DNA from: Rossellomorea aquimaris
GTDB taxonomy: Bacteria > Bacillota > Bacilli > Bacillales > Bacillaceae_B
DNA: 64,000 bases
Assembly: GCF_003315075.1 (NCBI RefSeq)
Contig: NZ_QNRJ01000009.1
Location: forward strand, 67,437 to 131,436
Reading direction: 5' to 3'
A program made the translations under genes and the position numbers. The notes beneath the pieces were generated by a model that was given only the letters and a program-made list of their open reading frames with translations, made no database searches and was not told where the DNA came from. Shown here piece after piece: positions 44,533 through 53,931 of the stretch (positions within the stretch are counted from its first letter, which is position 1; each line of letters begins with the position of its first letter).

Positions 44533-45399
44533 TTATGCTTCCTGCCTTTTGGCTGCTTGATTATTTTTCAAGAACATATAAAACGAAGCCGCAAAGATGA
44601 TGATGTATCCGATGACACTCAACACATCCGGTATCTGCCCGAATAAGAAGATGCTGATCATGGCGGAATACACGACGGTTGAATAGAAAAAGATTGATAT
44701 TTCCCTTGCCGGTGCGAACCTGTAGGCAATCGTGATTCCGAACTGACCCACTGTCGCAAATACACCTGCGGATAACAGATAGATCCACTGTTTCACGCTC
44801 ATCGGTTCATAAAAGCCAATTACGAACGGGAGAAGCACAACGGTCGTAAAGAAAGAAAAGTAAAAGACGACCGTATAAAATTTCTCCCTGCTCCCTAACA
44901 CACGAAGGACCGTGTATGCCCCTGCTGCGAAAATAGCCGAGAAAACCCCTGCGAGATAAGGGATGGTATCGAAGGAAAAGGCAGGCTTGATGATGAACAG
45001 TGTTCCGATAAACGCAATGATGATGGCCACCACCTGGAACACCCGGGTCCTCTCCCTCAAGAAAATAGCCGAGAAGATGATGGTCAGAAAGGGACTGAGC
45101 TTGTTCAACATATCGGCATCTGATAACACCAGATGGTCAATCGCATAGAAGAACAAGACGATCCCGACAGCTCCTAAACTGGAGCGCAGTAACAGCAGCT
45201 TCTGATTTTCTTTCTTCCCGAATAAACGTTCCTTATGATACCGGACAAAACCAAATGCGATAAATGCAGAAACAATGTTCCTGAAAAATGTTTTTTGTAT
45301 CGTCGGCACATCTCCTGACAGCTTCACAAATGCCGCCATCAAGGAGAAGCCAAACGCTGATAGAAGTAATAGGAGTATTCCTTTATTTCGATCTGACAT
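44533..45399 (-). CDS. EamA/DMT-family transporter
   Basis: 288 residues with ten membrane segments in two EamA repeats (GILLLLLSAFGFSLMAAFVK; later GVFSAIFAAGAYTVLRVLG). It resembles S-adenosylmethionine/riboflavin-type members by the FRNIVSAF and LNKLSPFLTIIFSAIFLRER stretches, but the substrate cannot be set. The ATG at 45399 has GGAGGAAG upstream; a TTG at 45411 is embedded in that site. It is a single gene with a strong terminator. Confidence 0.82.
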   Translation of the reverse strand: MSDRNKGILLLLLSAFGFSLMAAFVKLSGDVPTIQKTFFRNIVSAFIAFGFVRYHKERLFGKKENQKLLLLRSSLGAVGIVLFFYAIDHLVLSDADMLNKLSPFLTIIFSAIFLRERTRVFQVVAIIIAFIGTLFIIKPAFSFDTIPYLAGVFSAIFAAGAYTVLRVLGSREKFYTVVFYFSFFTTVVLLPFVIGFYEPMSVKQWIYLLSAGVFATVGQFGITIAYRFAPAREISIFFYSTVVYSAMISIFLFGQIPDVLSVIGYIIIFAASFYMFLKNNQAAKRQEA

Positions 45400-45411
45400 A
45401 ACTTCCTCCAA

Positions 45412-45673
45412 TGATTGAACGATTTAGCAACTTAGATAGTGTAACAAATTCGTTGTGATTGTTGGAGGGATTTGGCTTGTTTTTTTAAAAACTCCCTATA
45501 CAAAAGAAAAACACTCATCCCAAAATAGAAATTGTGATTTACATGTGACTTAATGGCAGCATGATTAACAGGAGTGAGTCAAGAGCGCCCAGAGAAAGTA
45601 TTGGAACATGATGATATTTACATGATTGCCATAATGGAAAGAGTGAAAAACGATGTTGCTTTTCAATAATAAC
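45412..45673. other. Intergenic region with a possible 31-residue remnant
   Basis: A frame at 45574-45669 (plus strand) reads MSQERPEKVLEHDDIYMIAI and ends NDVAFQ. It is acidic and protein-like, but lacks a proper ribosome binding site and matches no family I know. It may be a gene remnant. The rest of this stretch shows no gene or RNA element. Confidence 0.3.
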
Positions 45674-45710
45674 AAAAAAACCTGACCGCCAGCATTAAAC
45701 CAGCAATCAG
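45674..45710 (-). terminator. Terminator of the lutABC operon
   Basis: On the minus strand CCTGATTGCTGG pairs with CTGGCGGTCAGG and is followed by seven T residues. Confidence 0.85.
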
Positions 45711-45723
45711 GCCCAAATCAACT

Positions 45724-46428
45724 TTATTGATCATCCACAATAATATACGTAGCCTTAACGGGACCATGCACACCCACAATCAAATTCATTTCAATATCGG
45801 CACTGTTGCTTGGACCCGATATGAAGTTCACGCAGGATGCGACTCGTTCACCGCTTTCGATTTTATTGTGAATGTCCCTGGCCACTTGGGTCATTCTTGG
45901 GACGATTGTACTCTTGGGGATGATGGCAATGTAGATTGCAGGCAGCAGGCTGACTGCACGTCCCTTGCCATCATCACTATATAAGACAACCGTCCCTGAC
46001 TCGGCAAGTGTGGCATCACTAAAGGTTATACCGATATCAGCAGTTGCTGAATAAGCCAGATTCTCTTCTCCGCCATTGCGATCCCATATGCGGACATCTA
46101 TCCCGTCATCTCCCAAATCAGATAGACCAAACTCGGCAAATCGAGGGTCATCCCAGGTCACAACAGTTTTCCCACCGTAACTCCTTATGAGATGGGGGAT
46201 CAGAGTGGACAACTCTGAAGCAACGGTTTCATGTACGTCGGTATGAATGAACTGACACTGCTTCTTTAATACGTCAACGAGCTGATCCTGAGAGTAATCT
46301 TTGTACACTTCCCATTGCGGGTTATGATTCCATTGAGGCTTGTCTACGTGAGATTTCCGCTCTCTTCCCAGGTGACCGGCCAGGTTATTCAAAAACGAAT
46401 CACGATTTTTAATATTACCTATGCTCAT
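45724..46428 (-). CDS. lutC: Lactate utilisation protein C
   Basis: 234 residues of the LUD domain family, similar in length to B. subtilis Lut[21 protein letters not shown], with [16 protein letters not shown], is typical. With LutA and LutB it oxidises L-lactate to pyruvate in the cytoplasm. It overlaps lutB by 14 bp, so it is co-translated. GGGGGAAAAGC precedes the ATG at 46428. The upstream in-frame extension to 46500 reads lutB in another frame and is rejected. Confidence 0.93.
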   Translation of the reverse strand: MSIGNIKNRDSFLNNLAGHLGRERKSHVDKPQWNHNPQWEVYKDYSQDQLVDVLKKQCQFIHTDVHETVASELSTLIPHLIRSYGGKTVVTWDDPRFAEFGLSDLGDDGIDVRIWDRNGGEENLAYSATADIGITFSDATLAESGTVVLYSDDGKGRAVSLLPAIYIAIIPKSTIVPRMTQVARDIHNKIESGERVASCVNFISGPSNSADIEMNLIVGVHGPVKATYIIVDDQ

Positions 46429-47854
46429 CTGCTTTTCCCCCTTTCTGTCTCTTTTTATACCAATCTCTGAATCGATCTTTCTTCGGAGCAGGAAATTCAC
46501 GGGATTCAGTCCAGTTTTTCAATGGCCCCGGGCCGTTTGAGATCTTCCCGTCTTTTGTAAAAGCAGCAAGTGTTGTTGGTGCGAGTCTGGACCCGATATT
46601 GTACATGGCTGGTGAAGCCGTTCCGAGACTGAAGGCCTTCATGGATAAATTTTCAAAAATAGGAGCCTTCCCTTCCTTCTCCACGATTTCCTGACGATGG
46701 CGCAGTAAATGTTCGTGAAGTGGAATTTTCACCGGGCATGCTTCCGTACAAGCCCCGCATAATGTGGATGCATAGGGCAGCTCTTTGTAGTCTTCATATC
46801 CACCAAGAAGCGGAGACAACACAGCTCCGACAGGTCCAGGGTAAATCGATCCATACGAGTGGCCCCCGACATGTCGATATACAGGACACACATTGATGCA
46901 GGCTGCACAACGAATACAATGTAGAATCGATTGGAAGGCGGTACCCAGGATTTTCGAACGGCCATTGTCGACGATGACAAGGTGGAACTCCTCAGGTCCA
47001 TCCACTTCCCCTTCTTGTTTAGGACCCGTCAGAGCGGTGATATAGCTTGTCAGCTTTTGCCCGACTGCGGCACGGGTCAGCAGGCTTACGAGGACATCCA
47101 TCTCTTCCCATGTCGGGACAATCCGCTCCATTCCCATCACGGTAATCTGCGTTTTCGGCACGGTCGTCACCATACGGGCATTCCCTTCATTTGTCACAAG
47201 AGAGATTGTTCCTGATTCGGCAATGGCGAAATTACATCCTGTTATGCCGATATCAGCCTGAAGGAATTCTTCCCTTAACTTTTCTCTTGCGAAAAAAGCC
47301 AGTTCTTCCGGTTTTTCTGTCTTGTCATACCCGAGTTTATTTCGAAACACTTCACGGATTTGTTCCTTATTTTTATGAAGGGCAGGAGTCACGATATGCG
47401 AAGGTGGATCGTGATCATCGACTTGAAGAATCCACTCCCCAAGGTCACTCTCAACAACTTCGCATCCCGCTTTTTCCAAGGCTTCATTCATATTGATTTC
47501 TTCTGTCACCATGGACTTCGATTTAACGACTTTCTTACCGTCCTTCTTTTTCACAACATTTGTAATGTATTCATTGGCCTCTTCTGCTGTTTCGGCAAAA
47601 AATACATGGCCGCCGCGTTTGGCTACATTCTCGCTCAATTGCTCAAGATAGTAATCAAGATTTTCAATGGTGTGGGAACGAATCTCTTCCCCGAGCTTAC
47701 GCCACTCTTCCCAATTACCCAATTCTTCCGCCGCGTTTAACCGGCCATTCCGGAAACGCCCTTGGGCAGAGGAAACGGCTCCCCTCATAAACGTATCGGC
47801 AAGTCCGCTTGATACTCGGTCGTTAAAGGATTGATTTCCTATTTTCATCGCCAT
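46415..47854 (-). CDS. lutB: Lactate utilisation iron-sulfur protein B
   Basis: 479 residues. A LUD domain (about 70-290, with [20 protein letters not shown]) is followed by two 4Fe-4S motifs: [16 protein letters not shown] (about 305-320) and [17 protein letters not shown] (about 357-373). It is the electron-transferring subunit of the L-lactate oxidising complex LutABC. It starts 17 bp after lutA, with AAAGGAGG before the ATG. The motifs are intact. Confidence 0.94.
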   Translation of the reverse strand: MAMKIGNQSFNDRVSSGLADTFMRGAVSSAQGRFRNGRLNAAEELGNWEEWRKLGEEIRSHTIENLDYYLEQLSENVAKRGGHVFFAETAEEANEYITNVVKKKDGKKVVKSKSMVTEEINMNEALEKAGCEVVESDLGEWILQVDDHDPPSHIVTPALHKNKEQIREVFRNKLGYDKTEKPEELAFFAREKLREEFLQADIGITGCNFAIAESGTISLVTNEGNARMVTTVPKTQITVMGMERIVPTWEEMDVLVSLLTRAAVGQKLTSYITALTGPKQEGEVDGPEEFHLVIVDNGRSKILGTAFQSILHCIRCAACINVCPVYRHVGGHSYGSIYPGPVGAVLSPLLGGYEDYKELPYASTLCGACTEACPVKIPLHEHLLRHRQEIVEKEGKAPIFENLSMKAFSLGTASPAMYNIGSRLAPTTLAAFTKDGKISNGPGPLKNWTESREFPAPKKDRFRDWYKKRQKGGKADEHR

Positions 47855-47870
47855 TTGCCTTCCTCCTTTC

Positions 47871-48587
47871 TTATCGACTATTCAATACAGAAGCTATATG
47901 CATGACTTTTACCGGCTTGCCCTGTCTCTCAATGCGTCCACCAATATTCATCAGGCATCCACAATCAGCACCTATTAAAATATCAGCTTCCGTTTCTTCT
48001 ACATGCTGCACCTTTTCATCTACCATTTGCTCTGAAATCGGGGTCATTTTCACCGAGAATGTCCCACCAAATCCGCAGCAATCATGACGATGCGGCAGCG
48101 GTTTCATTTCTAAGCCTTCCACATGACTTAGGAGTTTCATAGGTGCTTCCTTCACACCCAGCAGGCGCGTCATATGGCACGATGTATGATAGGTGGCCTT
48201 CCCATCGAGCTTCGCACCTACATCCTCCACTCCCAGCACATCAACGATAAATTGAGTAAGCTCATACGTTTTATCCGCTAATTCCTGAGCACGCTTCTCC
48301 CATTCAAGGTCCCCTTTAAAAAGATGGGGATACTCCTTGAACATGGTTCCGCATGACCCGGACGGAGTAATCACATAGTCCGAGTTCTCAAAAACGGAAA
48401 TCATATGCTTCATTGATTCCTTCGCCTTCGCTACATATCCACTGTTATAAGCAGGCTGACCGCAGCACGTCTGCTTCTCTGGAAAATCAACCTCACAGCC
48501 AAGCCTTTCAAGTAGTTCAACCGTATCCATTCCCACATCGGTCTGAAATATGTCTATTAAACAAGTCACAAATAATGATACTTTCAT
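47871..48587 (-). CDS. lutA: Lactate utilisation protein A (CCG-domain)
   Basis: 238 residues, equal to B. subtilis LutA. Two Cys-rich CCG domains are visible: [11 protein letters not shown] with [12 protein letters not shown], and [10 protein letters not shown] with [12 protein letters not shown], which bind iron-sulfur clusters. It is the first gene of the lutABC operon for growth on L-lactate. The ATG at 48587 follows AAAGGTGAGG. A LutR-type operator and SigA promoter lie about 70-110 bp upstream. Confidence 0.94.
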   Translation of the reverse strand: MKVSLFVTCLIDIFQTDVGMDTVELLERLGCEVDFPEKQTCCGQPAYNSGYVAKAKESMKHMISVFENSDYVITPSGSCGTMFKEYPHLFKGDLEWEKRAQELADKTYELTQFIVDVLGVEDVGAKLDGKATYHTSCHMTRLLGVKEAPMKLLSHVEGLEMKPLPHRHDCCGFGGTFSVKMTPISEQMVDEKVQHVEETEADILIGADCGCLMNIGGRIERQGKPVKVMHIASVLNSR

Positions 48588-48654
48588 AGACCTCACCTTT
48601 ACTTTCCGAAGAAATTCATTCATTGGAATTCTCTGCTAGTTCACTCATAGTACT

Positions 48655-48700
48655 AGTGTAAAACGTAGATGATGTTAAGTCAACAGGTCATCAGATGACT
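48655..48700 (-). promoter_or_regulatory. lutA promoter and LutR-type operator
   Basis: On the minus strand TTGACT (48678-48683) and TACACT (48655-48660) have a 17-bp spacer. Directly upstream of the -35 lies the palindrome GTCATCAGATGAC (48687-48699). The 19-bp sequence AACAGGTCATCAGATGACT (48682-48700) is repeated exactly before the lactate permease gene. A FadR-family regulator (LutR) is encoded in the same cluster and is the likely binder. Confidence 0.75.
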
Positions 48701-48777
48701 TAATGTGAATCATCTTCTAGTATGGAAATTCGATGCTTTAGTTAGTAATTCCTTTTTAAATGATGTTGGTATTTAAA

Positions 48778-48865
48778 TTCAACTGTTAAATTTCGATCGA
48801 ATGTTGACTGCTGATTATTGTACTGAATGCAGCTGCTGATTTTTCCCGTTTTTTCAGCAGCTGAA
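48778..48865. repeat. Array of four 13-bp palindromes at 25-bp period
   Basis: Units start at 48778 (TTCAACTGTTAAA), 48803 (GTTGACTGCTGAT), 48828 (TGCAGCTGCTGAT) and 48853 (TTCAGCAGCTGAA), exactly 25 bp apart. The last two are perfect complements over 10 bases (CAGCTGCTGA with TCAGCAGCTG) and could make a hairpin. The array lies between the lutP stop and the lutA promoter. It is the same element as the eight-unit array after adeC. Confidence 0.85.
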
Positions 48866-48911
48866 ACAAAGCAAGCTCACCACGAATGGGAGCCTGCTAC
48901 ACGGCAATACC

Positions 48912-50696
48912 TTATGCTGTTTTCCCGATTTCTTTCAAGTCTCTCTTGCTTTGTTTTTGTCCTTTTATGATAAGGCTCACAATCAACACGATGATTCCAG
49001 CGAGGAACAAGGTGCCAATGTTAAAGCCGATTCCGTTAATCAGGACATATCCAATCCCTCCGGCAAATAGGACGTAAAAGCCCATTGGAATGAGTGTCTT
49101 TCTAATCAGATTTCCTTCTTTTCCGATTAATCCTGCAGCAGACGAAGCAGCCACGACATTATGAACGCAAATCATGTTCCCTGCGGCCCCTCCCACTGCC
49201 TGCAGAGCAACAATCACGGCAGGAGTCGCCAGGATATTATCCGCTACTCCAAATTGGAAAAGAGAAAACATCATATTGCTCACGGTGTTACTTCCGGCAG
49301 CAAAGGCACCTATTGCCCCGATCGTAGGAGCTGCCAGTGGCCAATAGCTTCCGAACACATTGGAAATCCCTTCGGCTAACACCAATGGCATACTTGCATA
49401 CTCTGCAGCATTGACACCTGAATTGATGAATACCTGAACCATTGGTACGGCGAAGATTAAAGCCGCCATGGCGCTGACGATGGTCTTAAATGAATCTTTA
49501 ACGGCGTGTCCGTAATCTTTCATATTCATTTTATAGATGAATATGCTGATCAGCGAAACGAAGATGAAAATCGTTCCGGGTATGTTCAAGGGTTTTGATG
49601 CAACGGAGATCGTCGTACCAAATACATTGTCTGCAGATAAAACCCAGGCCTGGATCCAGTCTGTGAATGGCAGCGATTTTAATCTCGTAAGAACCAATAG
49701 GACTGCTACTAAAATATAGGGCATCCAAGCTGCAAGAAAAGAAATGTTTTTCTTTGGCTTTTCTGTTTCGTCAATCGTAAGAGAACCATTCCACGCCGGG
49801 TCCCAATTAGATGCTTTGTCAAAGTCCCATGTTCGCTTAGGAATGAATAATCCTTTTTTAGCAGCCGGCACCACGATGGCCAGGCCGACTAAACCTCCGA
49901 TCAAGGAAGGAAATTCCGGTCCAAGAAGATTTGCGACAAGAGCATAGGGAATCGTAAACGCCAATCCTGCAAAAATAGCAAACTTCCAAACGGCCAATCC
50001 TTCTTTGATGGATTTATTTTTTCCAAAGAAGTACGTAAGCATGGTGACCATAAAGAGGGGGATGAAGATGCCGATGATCCCATGAATGATGGCGACCTGG
50101 CCTCCGATCCCATTTATGTAAGCATCCATGGTCGTTCCTTGTTCTGCCACGTATCGCTGAACTAAAGATGAATCCTTTAACCCTGTATTCACTCCGATGA
50201 GAATGGGAGTTCCAACCGCCCCAAAGGAAACGGGAGTCGATTGCAGAATAAGGGCCACCATGACGGCGCCCATGGCCGGAAAACCGATTGCAACGAGGAG
50301 TGGACCAACGATGGTCGCTGGTGCACCCCATCCTGCGGCTCCTTCCAGGAAAGCTCCGAATAACCAGCAAACGATGATTGTCTGCACGCGCCGGTCAGGT
50401 GAAATACTCGTGAATCCTTTGCGGATCGTGAAAACAGCCCCACTTTCCTTTAACGTATTCAATAACAGAATCGCTCCGAATACGATGACGGCTACCTCCA
50501 GTGCGGTTACTACCCCTTTCACACTTGCGGCTGCAACCTGATTCCCCGGTACTTCCCACACAAGCATGGCCATCAACACGGTCACAATCAACGAAACAGG
50601 CATCGCTCTCTTTGCCGGCCATCTCAATACAACTAAAAACAAGAAAACCGAAAAAATAGGCATGGCCGCCAACAAAGCTAACATACCAACACTCAT
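48912..50696 (-). CDS. lutP: L-lactate permease
   Basis: 594 residues with about 13 membrane segments, of the LctP family: [20 protein letters not shown] (about 114-133) and [17 protein letters not shown] are characteristic, as is [19 protein letters not shown] near the end. It takes up lactate with protons. AGAGGGGG precedes the ATG. It lies between lutA and lutR on the same strand but has its own LutR-type operator. Several start codons are possible within a few residues. Confidence 0.93.
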   Translation of the reverse strand: MSVGMLALLAAMPIFSVFLFLVVLRWPAKRAMPVSLIVTVLMAMLVWEVPGNQVAAASVKGVVTALEVAVIVFGAILLLNTLKESGAVFTIRKGFTSISPDRRVQTIIVCWLFGAFLEGAAGWGAPATIVGPLLVAIGFPAMGAVMVALILQSTPVSFGAVGTPILIGVNTGLKDSSLVQRYVAEQGTTMDAYINGIGGQVAIIHGIIGIFIPLFMVTMLTYFFGKNKSIKEGLAVWKFAIFAGLAFTIPYALVANLLGPEFPSLIGGLVGLAIVVPAAKKGLFIPKRTWDFDKASNWDPAWNGSLTIDETEKPKKNISFLAAWMPYILVAVLLVLTRLKSLPFTDWIQAWVLSADNVFGTTISVASKPLNIPGTIFIFVSLISIFIYKMNMKDYGHAVKDSFKTIVSAMAALIFAVPMVQVFINSGVNAAEYASMPLVLAEGISNVFGSYWPLAAPTIGAIGAFAAGSNTVSNMMFSLFQFGVADNILATPAVIVALQAVGGAAGNMICVHNVVAASSAAGLIGKEGNLIRKTLIPMGFYVLFAGGIGYVLINGIGFNIGTLFLAGIIVLIVSLIIKGQKQSKRDLKEIGKTA

Positions 50697-50763
50697 CCTA
50701 ACTTCCCCCTCTAATAGTAAAATTGATTTCCTCCCACAAACTCCCCAACTAATTAATCATGTT

Positions 50764-50817
50764 AACAGGTCATCAGATGACTAATGTATATTTAACAGTA
50801 TAATTAAAACGCTTACA
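50764..50817 (-). promoter_or_regulatory. LutR-type operator and cre-like site before lutP
   Basis: AACAGGTCATCAGATGACT (50764-50782) is identical to the lutA operator. About 20 bp further upstream the minus strand reads TGTAAGCGTTTTAA (near 50804-50817), one mismatch from a CcpA cre consensus. A TATACT -10 candidate lies between them. This suggests repression by LutR and catabolite control. Confidence 0.6.
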
Positions 50818-50854
50818 CACCACAACCTTATTTTTGTAATTTTATAAAAAATCA

Positions 50855-50928
50855 AGAGGGACGGACCTCCATCAAAGCGCAATCCCTGTTAAATCAAGGT
50901 TTGGTCTTTTTGGGAGGTCCGTCCCTCT
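50855..50928. repeat. Gene-end inverted repeat R6 (long form)
   Basis: Arms AGAGGGACGGACCTCC and GGAGGTCCGTCCCTCT enclose a 42-bp centre. The right arm touches the stop codon of lutR. Confidence 0.88.
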
Positions 50929-51647
50929 TATTCTTGGATGTCCTCGAAGTATTTCATGAGGACTTCTTCGACGCTATGGAGGTGGTTAAGCATGAGTTGC
51001 TGTGCTTTTTGGCCGTCTTTTGCTTCGATGGCTTCGTAGATGTTTTGGTGTTCTTGGTATAAGCGATCTAAGGTCGACTTTTTGGAATACAGCCATAGGC
51101 GGCGCGTTTCTCTCATGGTAGTGACCATCATTTCCGACACATTGTTCATGAGACCCGTCAGCAACTCATTTTGTGAAGCTTTGGCAATTGCCATGTGGAA
51201 ACGGAAATCTGCTTCTTCTCCGAGCTCTTCATCACTGGCTGATTGCATCTGATCTAAAGCTGTTTTTATTTCTTTTAATTGTTCTTCAGTTCTTCTCGAA
51301 GCGGCCGCTTCAACGGCGCCTACCTCCAGTATTCTCCGCACTTCCAGCAATTGTTTCACGTCATCTTTTTTCATTAAGGCTGCAATATATATGGGTAGGG
51401 AAAGCATACTTGAATCGAACTCCCTTACATAGGTACCTTCTCCCTGATGCATTTCAACTAATCCCATCGCCCGTAACGCACTCAAAGCTTCACGGACAGC
51501 CGAGCGGCCCACTTGAAAATTCTCAGCCAGCTGCTGAACGGAATCCAGCTTGTCCCCTGACTTTAACTGACCCGATTTAATCATATCGATTAAAACCTCA
51601 GCTACTTCTTCGTATATTTTTCGCGGTTTAATTCGTTTATAATTCAA
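50928..51647 (-). CDS. lutR: LutR-like FadR-family regulator
   Basis: 239 residues. An N-terminal GntR winged helix-turn-helix (LDSVQQLAENFQVGRSAVRE then ALSALRAMGLVEMHQGEGTY, about 33-72) is followed by a FadR/FCD all-helical ligand domain (RRILEVGAVEAAASR, DFRFHMAIAKAS, YQEHQNIYEAI, with His residues that can hold a metal). It probably represses lutABC and lutP in the absence of lactate through the two identical operators. The gene lies just upstream of lutP on the same strand. Confidence 0.9.
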   Translation of the reverse strand: MNYKRIKPRKIYEEVAEVLIDMIKSGQLKSGDKLDSVQQLAENFQVGRSAVREALSALRAMGLVEMHQGEGTYVREFDSSMLSLPIYIAALMKKDDVKQLLEVRRILEVGAVEAAASRRTEEQLKEIKTALDQMQSASDEELGEEADFRFHMAIAKASQNELLTGLMNNVSEMMVTTMRETRRLWLYSKKSTLDRLYQEHQNIYEAIEAKDGQKAQQLMLNHLHSVEEVLMKYFEDIQE

Positions 51648-51873
51648 TCGTATTCACCCCAATATGTATGTATATATGATTCTATAGTATTATGCGTGGG
51701 GGGACAATAATGAAGGTAGCCGTTATTGATTGAAGAACGAGGGAAGGATGGTGGATTTTTTTCAGGAATGGTAAAAGGTGAATGTTTATTGAAAAGGATT
51801 CGAACTCGATGATATATGGACGATAATAGAAAAAAAGCCCCCATTCATGACATGAACTGGAGGCCAACCATCC

Positions 51874-52731
51874 TTATTTCTTCATTATCGGAATCCAAAT
51901 CTCACAGCGATAATTCTCGTCATTCGGGTTGCCTGGCGGGTACAATTCAAACTCGGGACCTCCGCCATGTTCATACCCCGTCGAAGGAAACCATTCAGAG
52001 TAGATTCGCTTCCATACGCCTTGGATCGCATGTGGCATCGGACCGACAGATTCAAAGACAGCCCAGGTCGCAGCCGGAATCTCTTTTACCTCCAATGAAG
52101 GATCTTCTTCCTTCTTTTTCTCCGCCCCGATAAAATAGGTGAACTGTTCATTAGGATGATCAAACTCCATACAAATGCCGAGCATCTCGTTATTTCCTGC
52201 TGCATCGCAAATCAACTTGTCTAAATCAGTCGTATTCACTTCATCCCAAAATGCAGGGATGTCTTTCAAATTCTCACCGTTACAGGTAGAAACTCTTTTT
52301 CCTTTTCCAATCACTTGAAATGCTTCTTTATCCACAATTTTATAATCCATTTCGACTTCTCCTTTAAGCTGTATTTGGAAGGATATTCGCGGAAATGCCT
52401 TCAATGATGTCCCGGCTTCCCTTACTTGGGATGGCGAAACTCCATGGGCCTTCCGAAAGGCTTTCGAGAAGGATTCCGGTGTTTCATATCCGTACTTGAA
52501 AGCCACGTCAATGACCTTTGCATTCTGGTTGATCAGCTCCTGGGCGGCTAAAGTGAGCCTTCTCTTTCGGATATAATCTGCCACTGTATACCCGGTTACA
52601 AGAGAAAACAGCCTTTGAAAGTGAAACTTTGAACTGAGAGACAACCGTGAAAGTTCTTCCATCACGACTTCCCCAGCCAAATTGTCCTCTATATATTGAA
52701 TGCAATCATTCATCCTGTGCAGCATTTCCAC
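51874..52731 (-). CDS. AraC-family regulator with GyrI-like ligand domain
   Basis: 285 residues. Two helix-turn-helix motifs of AraC type fill about 8-105 (RLSLSSKFHFQRLFSLVTGY; VAFKYGYETPESFSKAFRKA). The C-terminal half (about 128-285) is a GyrI-like effector-binding domain (DYKIVDKEAFQVIGKGKRVS; EIPAATWAVFESVGPMPHAI). Such proteins sense small organic or cationic compounds. The gene uses GTG at 52731 with AAGGAG 8 bases away. It has no adjacent target gene and probably regulates itself through the palindrome upstream. Confidence 0.85.
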   Translation of the reverse strand: MEMLHRMNDCIQYIEDNLAGEVVMEELSRLSLSSKFHFQRLFSLVTGYTVADYIRKRRLTLAAQELINQNAKVIDVAFKYGYETPESFSKAFRKAHGVSPSQVREAGTSLKAFPRISFQIQLKGEVEMDYKIVDKEAFQVIGKGKRVSTCNGENLKDIPAFWDEVNTTDLDKLICDAAGNNEMLGICMEFDHPNEQFTYFIGAEKKKEEDPSLEVKEIPAATWAVFESVGPMPHAIQGVWKRIYSEWFPSTGYEHGGGPEFELYPPGNPNDENYRCEIWIPIMKK

Positions 52732-52950
52732 TCTCGTTTCTCCTTCCCGCTATCTAAATGTATCATTCTGAATTTGAGCCATCCTGTCATTCCGTGCTTT
52801 TGTGTGACCGGTGGCTATATTATAATATGACCACCGTGTTTATCGATTAAATTTCACCTGCTATACACATACTACAAACTACTCTAATTTTATATGCCGA
52901 GACTCTACTTCTACAAACGTCCATTTATATCCTTCTTTTTTGATTTAAAC
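52732..52950. other. Intergenic region with palindrome over a -10 box
   Basis: At 52810-52835 GGTGGCTATATTATAATATGACCACC is nearly palindromic and contains TATAAT on both strands. It is placed upstream of the AraC-family gene, so it is a candidate autoregulatory operator. The rest is AT-rich and shows no gene. Confidence 0.45.
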
Positions 52951-52953
52951 ACA

Positions 52954-53006
52954 TTGACATGAAACCATTTGGTGTTATATCATAAAAACGAAACCAATTG
53001 GTGTTA
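52954..53006 (+). promoter_or_regulatory. Promoter with twin ArsR-type operators
   Basis: TTGACA (52954-52959) and TATCAT (52978-52983) are 18 bp apart. GAAACCATTTGGTGTTA at 52961-52977 lies in the spacer, and GAAACCAATTGGTGTTA at 52990-53006 lies just after the -10. Both contain the palindrome ACCA-N2-TGGT and are 29 bp apart. The ArsR-family gene in this operon is the obvious candidate for binding. Confidence 0.75.
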
Positions 53007-53035
53007 CTTATTCCTAAAGAAAGCAGGAGACATTC

Positions 53036-53461
53036 ATGAAATCAAATCAATTAGAAGATATTAAACAAACAGTTCTATTCAACGCTCCCATCCAAAAGGT
53101 ATGGGACGCAGTTTCTACTTCAGATGGGATTTCCTCTTGGTTCATGCCCAATGATTTTGAACCTGAGGTTGGACATGAATTCCATATTCAATCCCCTTTT
53201 GGACCTTCTCCTTGCAAGGTATTGGAGCTAGATCCCCCACATAAGTTGTCTTTTTCATGGGATACAGATGGATGGGTGGTTTCTTTTCTTTTAAAAGAGG
53301 TAGGAGATCAAACAGAATTTACGCTTATCCATGGCGGCTGGAAGCATGATGATGCCGTTGTTTCAAAAGCTCATGAAAAAAGCTCTGTCATCCGCGACAG
53401 AATGTCCATCGGTTGGGTTGGCATTGTAGGTGAAAAATTAAGAAAGGTTTTAGAAGGTTAA
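53036..53461 (+). CDS. SRPBCC / AHSA1-domain protein
   Basis: 141 residues of the activator-of-Hsp90 (AHSA1)-like START fold: [33 protein letters not shown], then [19 protein letters not shown]. It is a small-ligand binding protein without known substrate. GCAGGAGA precedes the ATG. The stop and the next start are directly adjacent (TAAATG), making an operon with the ArsR-family gene. This gene pair occurs widely in Firmicutes. Confidence 0.82.
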   Translation: MKSNQLEDIKQTVLFNAPIQKVWDAVSTSDGISSWFMPNDFEPEVGHEFHIQSPFGPSPCKVLELDPPHKLSFSWDTDGWVVSFLLKEVGDQTEFTLIHGGWKHDDAVVSKAHEKSSVIRDRMSIGWVGIVGEKLRKVLEG

Positions 53462-53779
53462 ATGTCTGCTGTTAAACATGATGTGTTTCAAGCGATTGCT
53501 GACCCGACCCGCCGGGAAGTCCTTCGACTACTTTCTGAAAATGAAATGCCCATTTCGGCTCTAACCTCTCACTTTCCTATGAGCCGTACCGCCATAGCGA
53601 AACATCTCACCATTCTTTCTGAAGCCGAATTGGTATATGGAAAAAAAGTGGGCAGGGAGAAGATCTATCGCCTGCAGCCTGAGCCGTTGGCAGAACTAAA
53701 GGACTGGTTAGCGTATTATGAGCAGTTTTGGACCAACAAGTTGTCCAAGCTTAAATATCTTGTCGAAGACGAAGATTGA
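53462..53779 (+). CDS. ArsR-family transcriptional regulator
   Basis: 105 residues forming a winged helix-turn-helix: FQAIADPTRREVLRLLSENE (about 8-27), then MSRTAIAKHLTILSEAELVY (about 40-59) and KKVGREKIYRL. It lacks the CVC metal site of metal-sensing ArsR proteins, so it probably senses an organic signal. It lies behind an AHSA1-type gene and probably represses the operon at the two ACCA-N2-TGGT boxes. Repeat R7 follows 8 bp after the stop. Confidence 0.88.
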   Translation: MSAVKHDVFQAIADPTRREVLRLLSENEMPISALTSHFPMSRTAIAKHLTILSEAELVYGKKVGREKIYRLQPEPLAELKDWLAYYEQFWTNKLSKLKYLVEDED

Positions 53780-53787
53780 TCACAAAC

Positions 53788-53820
53788 AGGGACGGACCTT
53801 TCTCAAGGTCCGTCCCTCTT
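53788..53820. repeat. Gene-end inverted repeat R7 (short form)
   Basis: CAGGGACGGACCTT and AAGGTCCGTCCCTCTT form a hairpin with a 4-nt loop, 8 bp after the arsR stop. Confidence 0.88.
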
Positions 53821-53931
53821 CAGTTTTTACAAGTTAGAGAATAGGAACTACATCCAAACCGTCTATTCTCCTTATCTACTATCATATATATAGGTAGTGC
53901 AGCTTTGCTTTGGCTTAAGGAGGAGAAAGCA

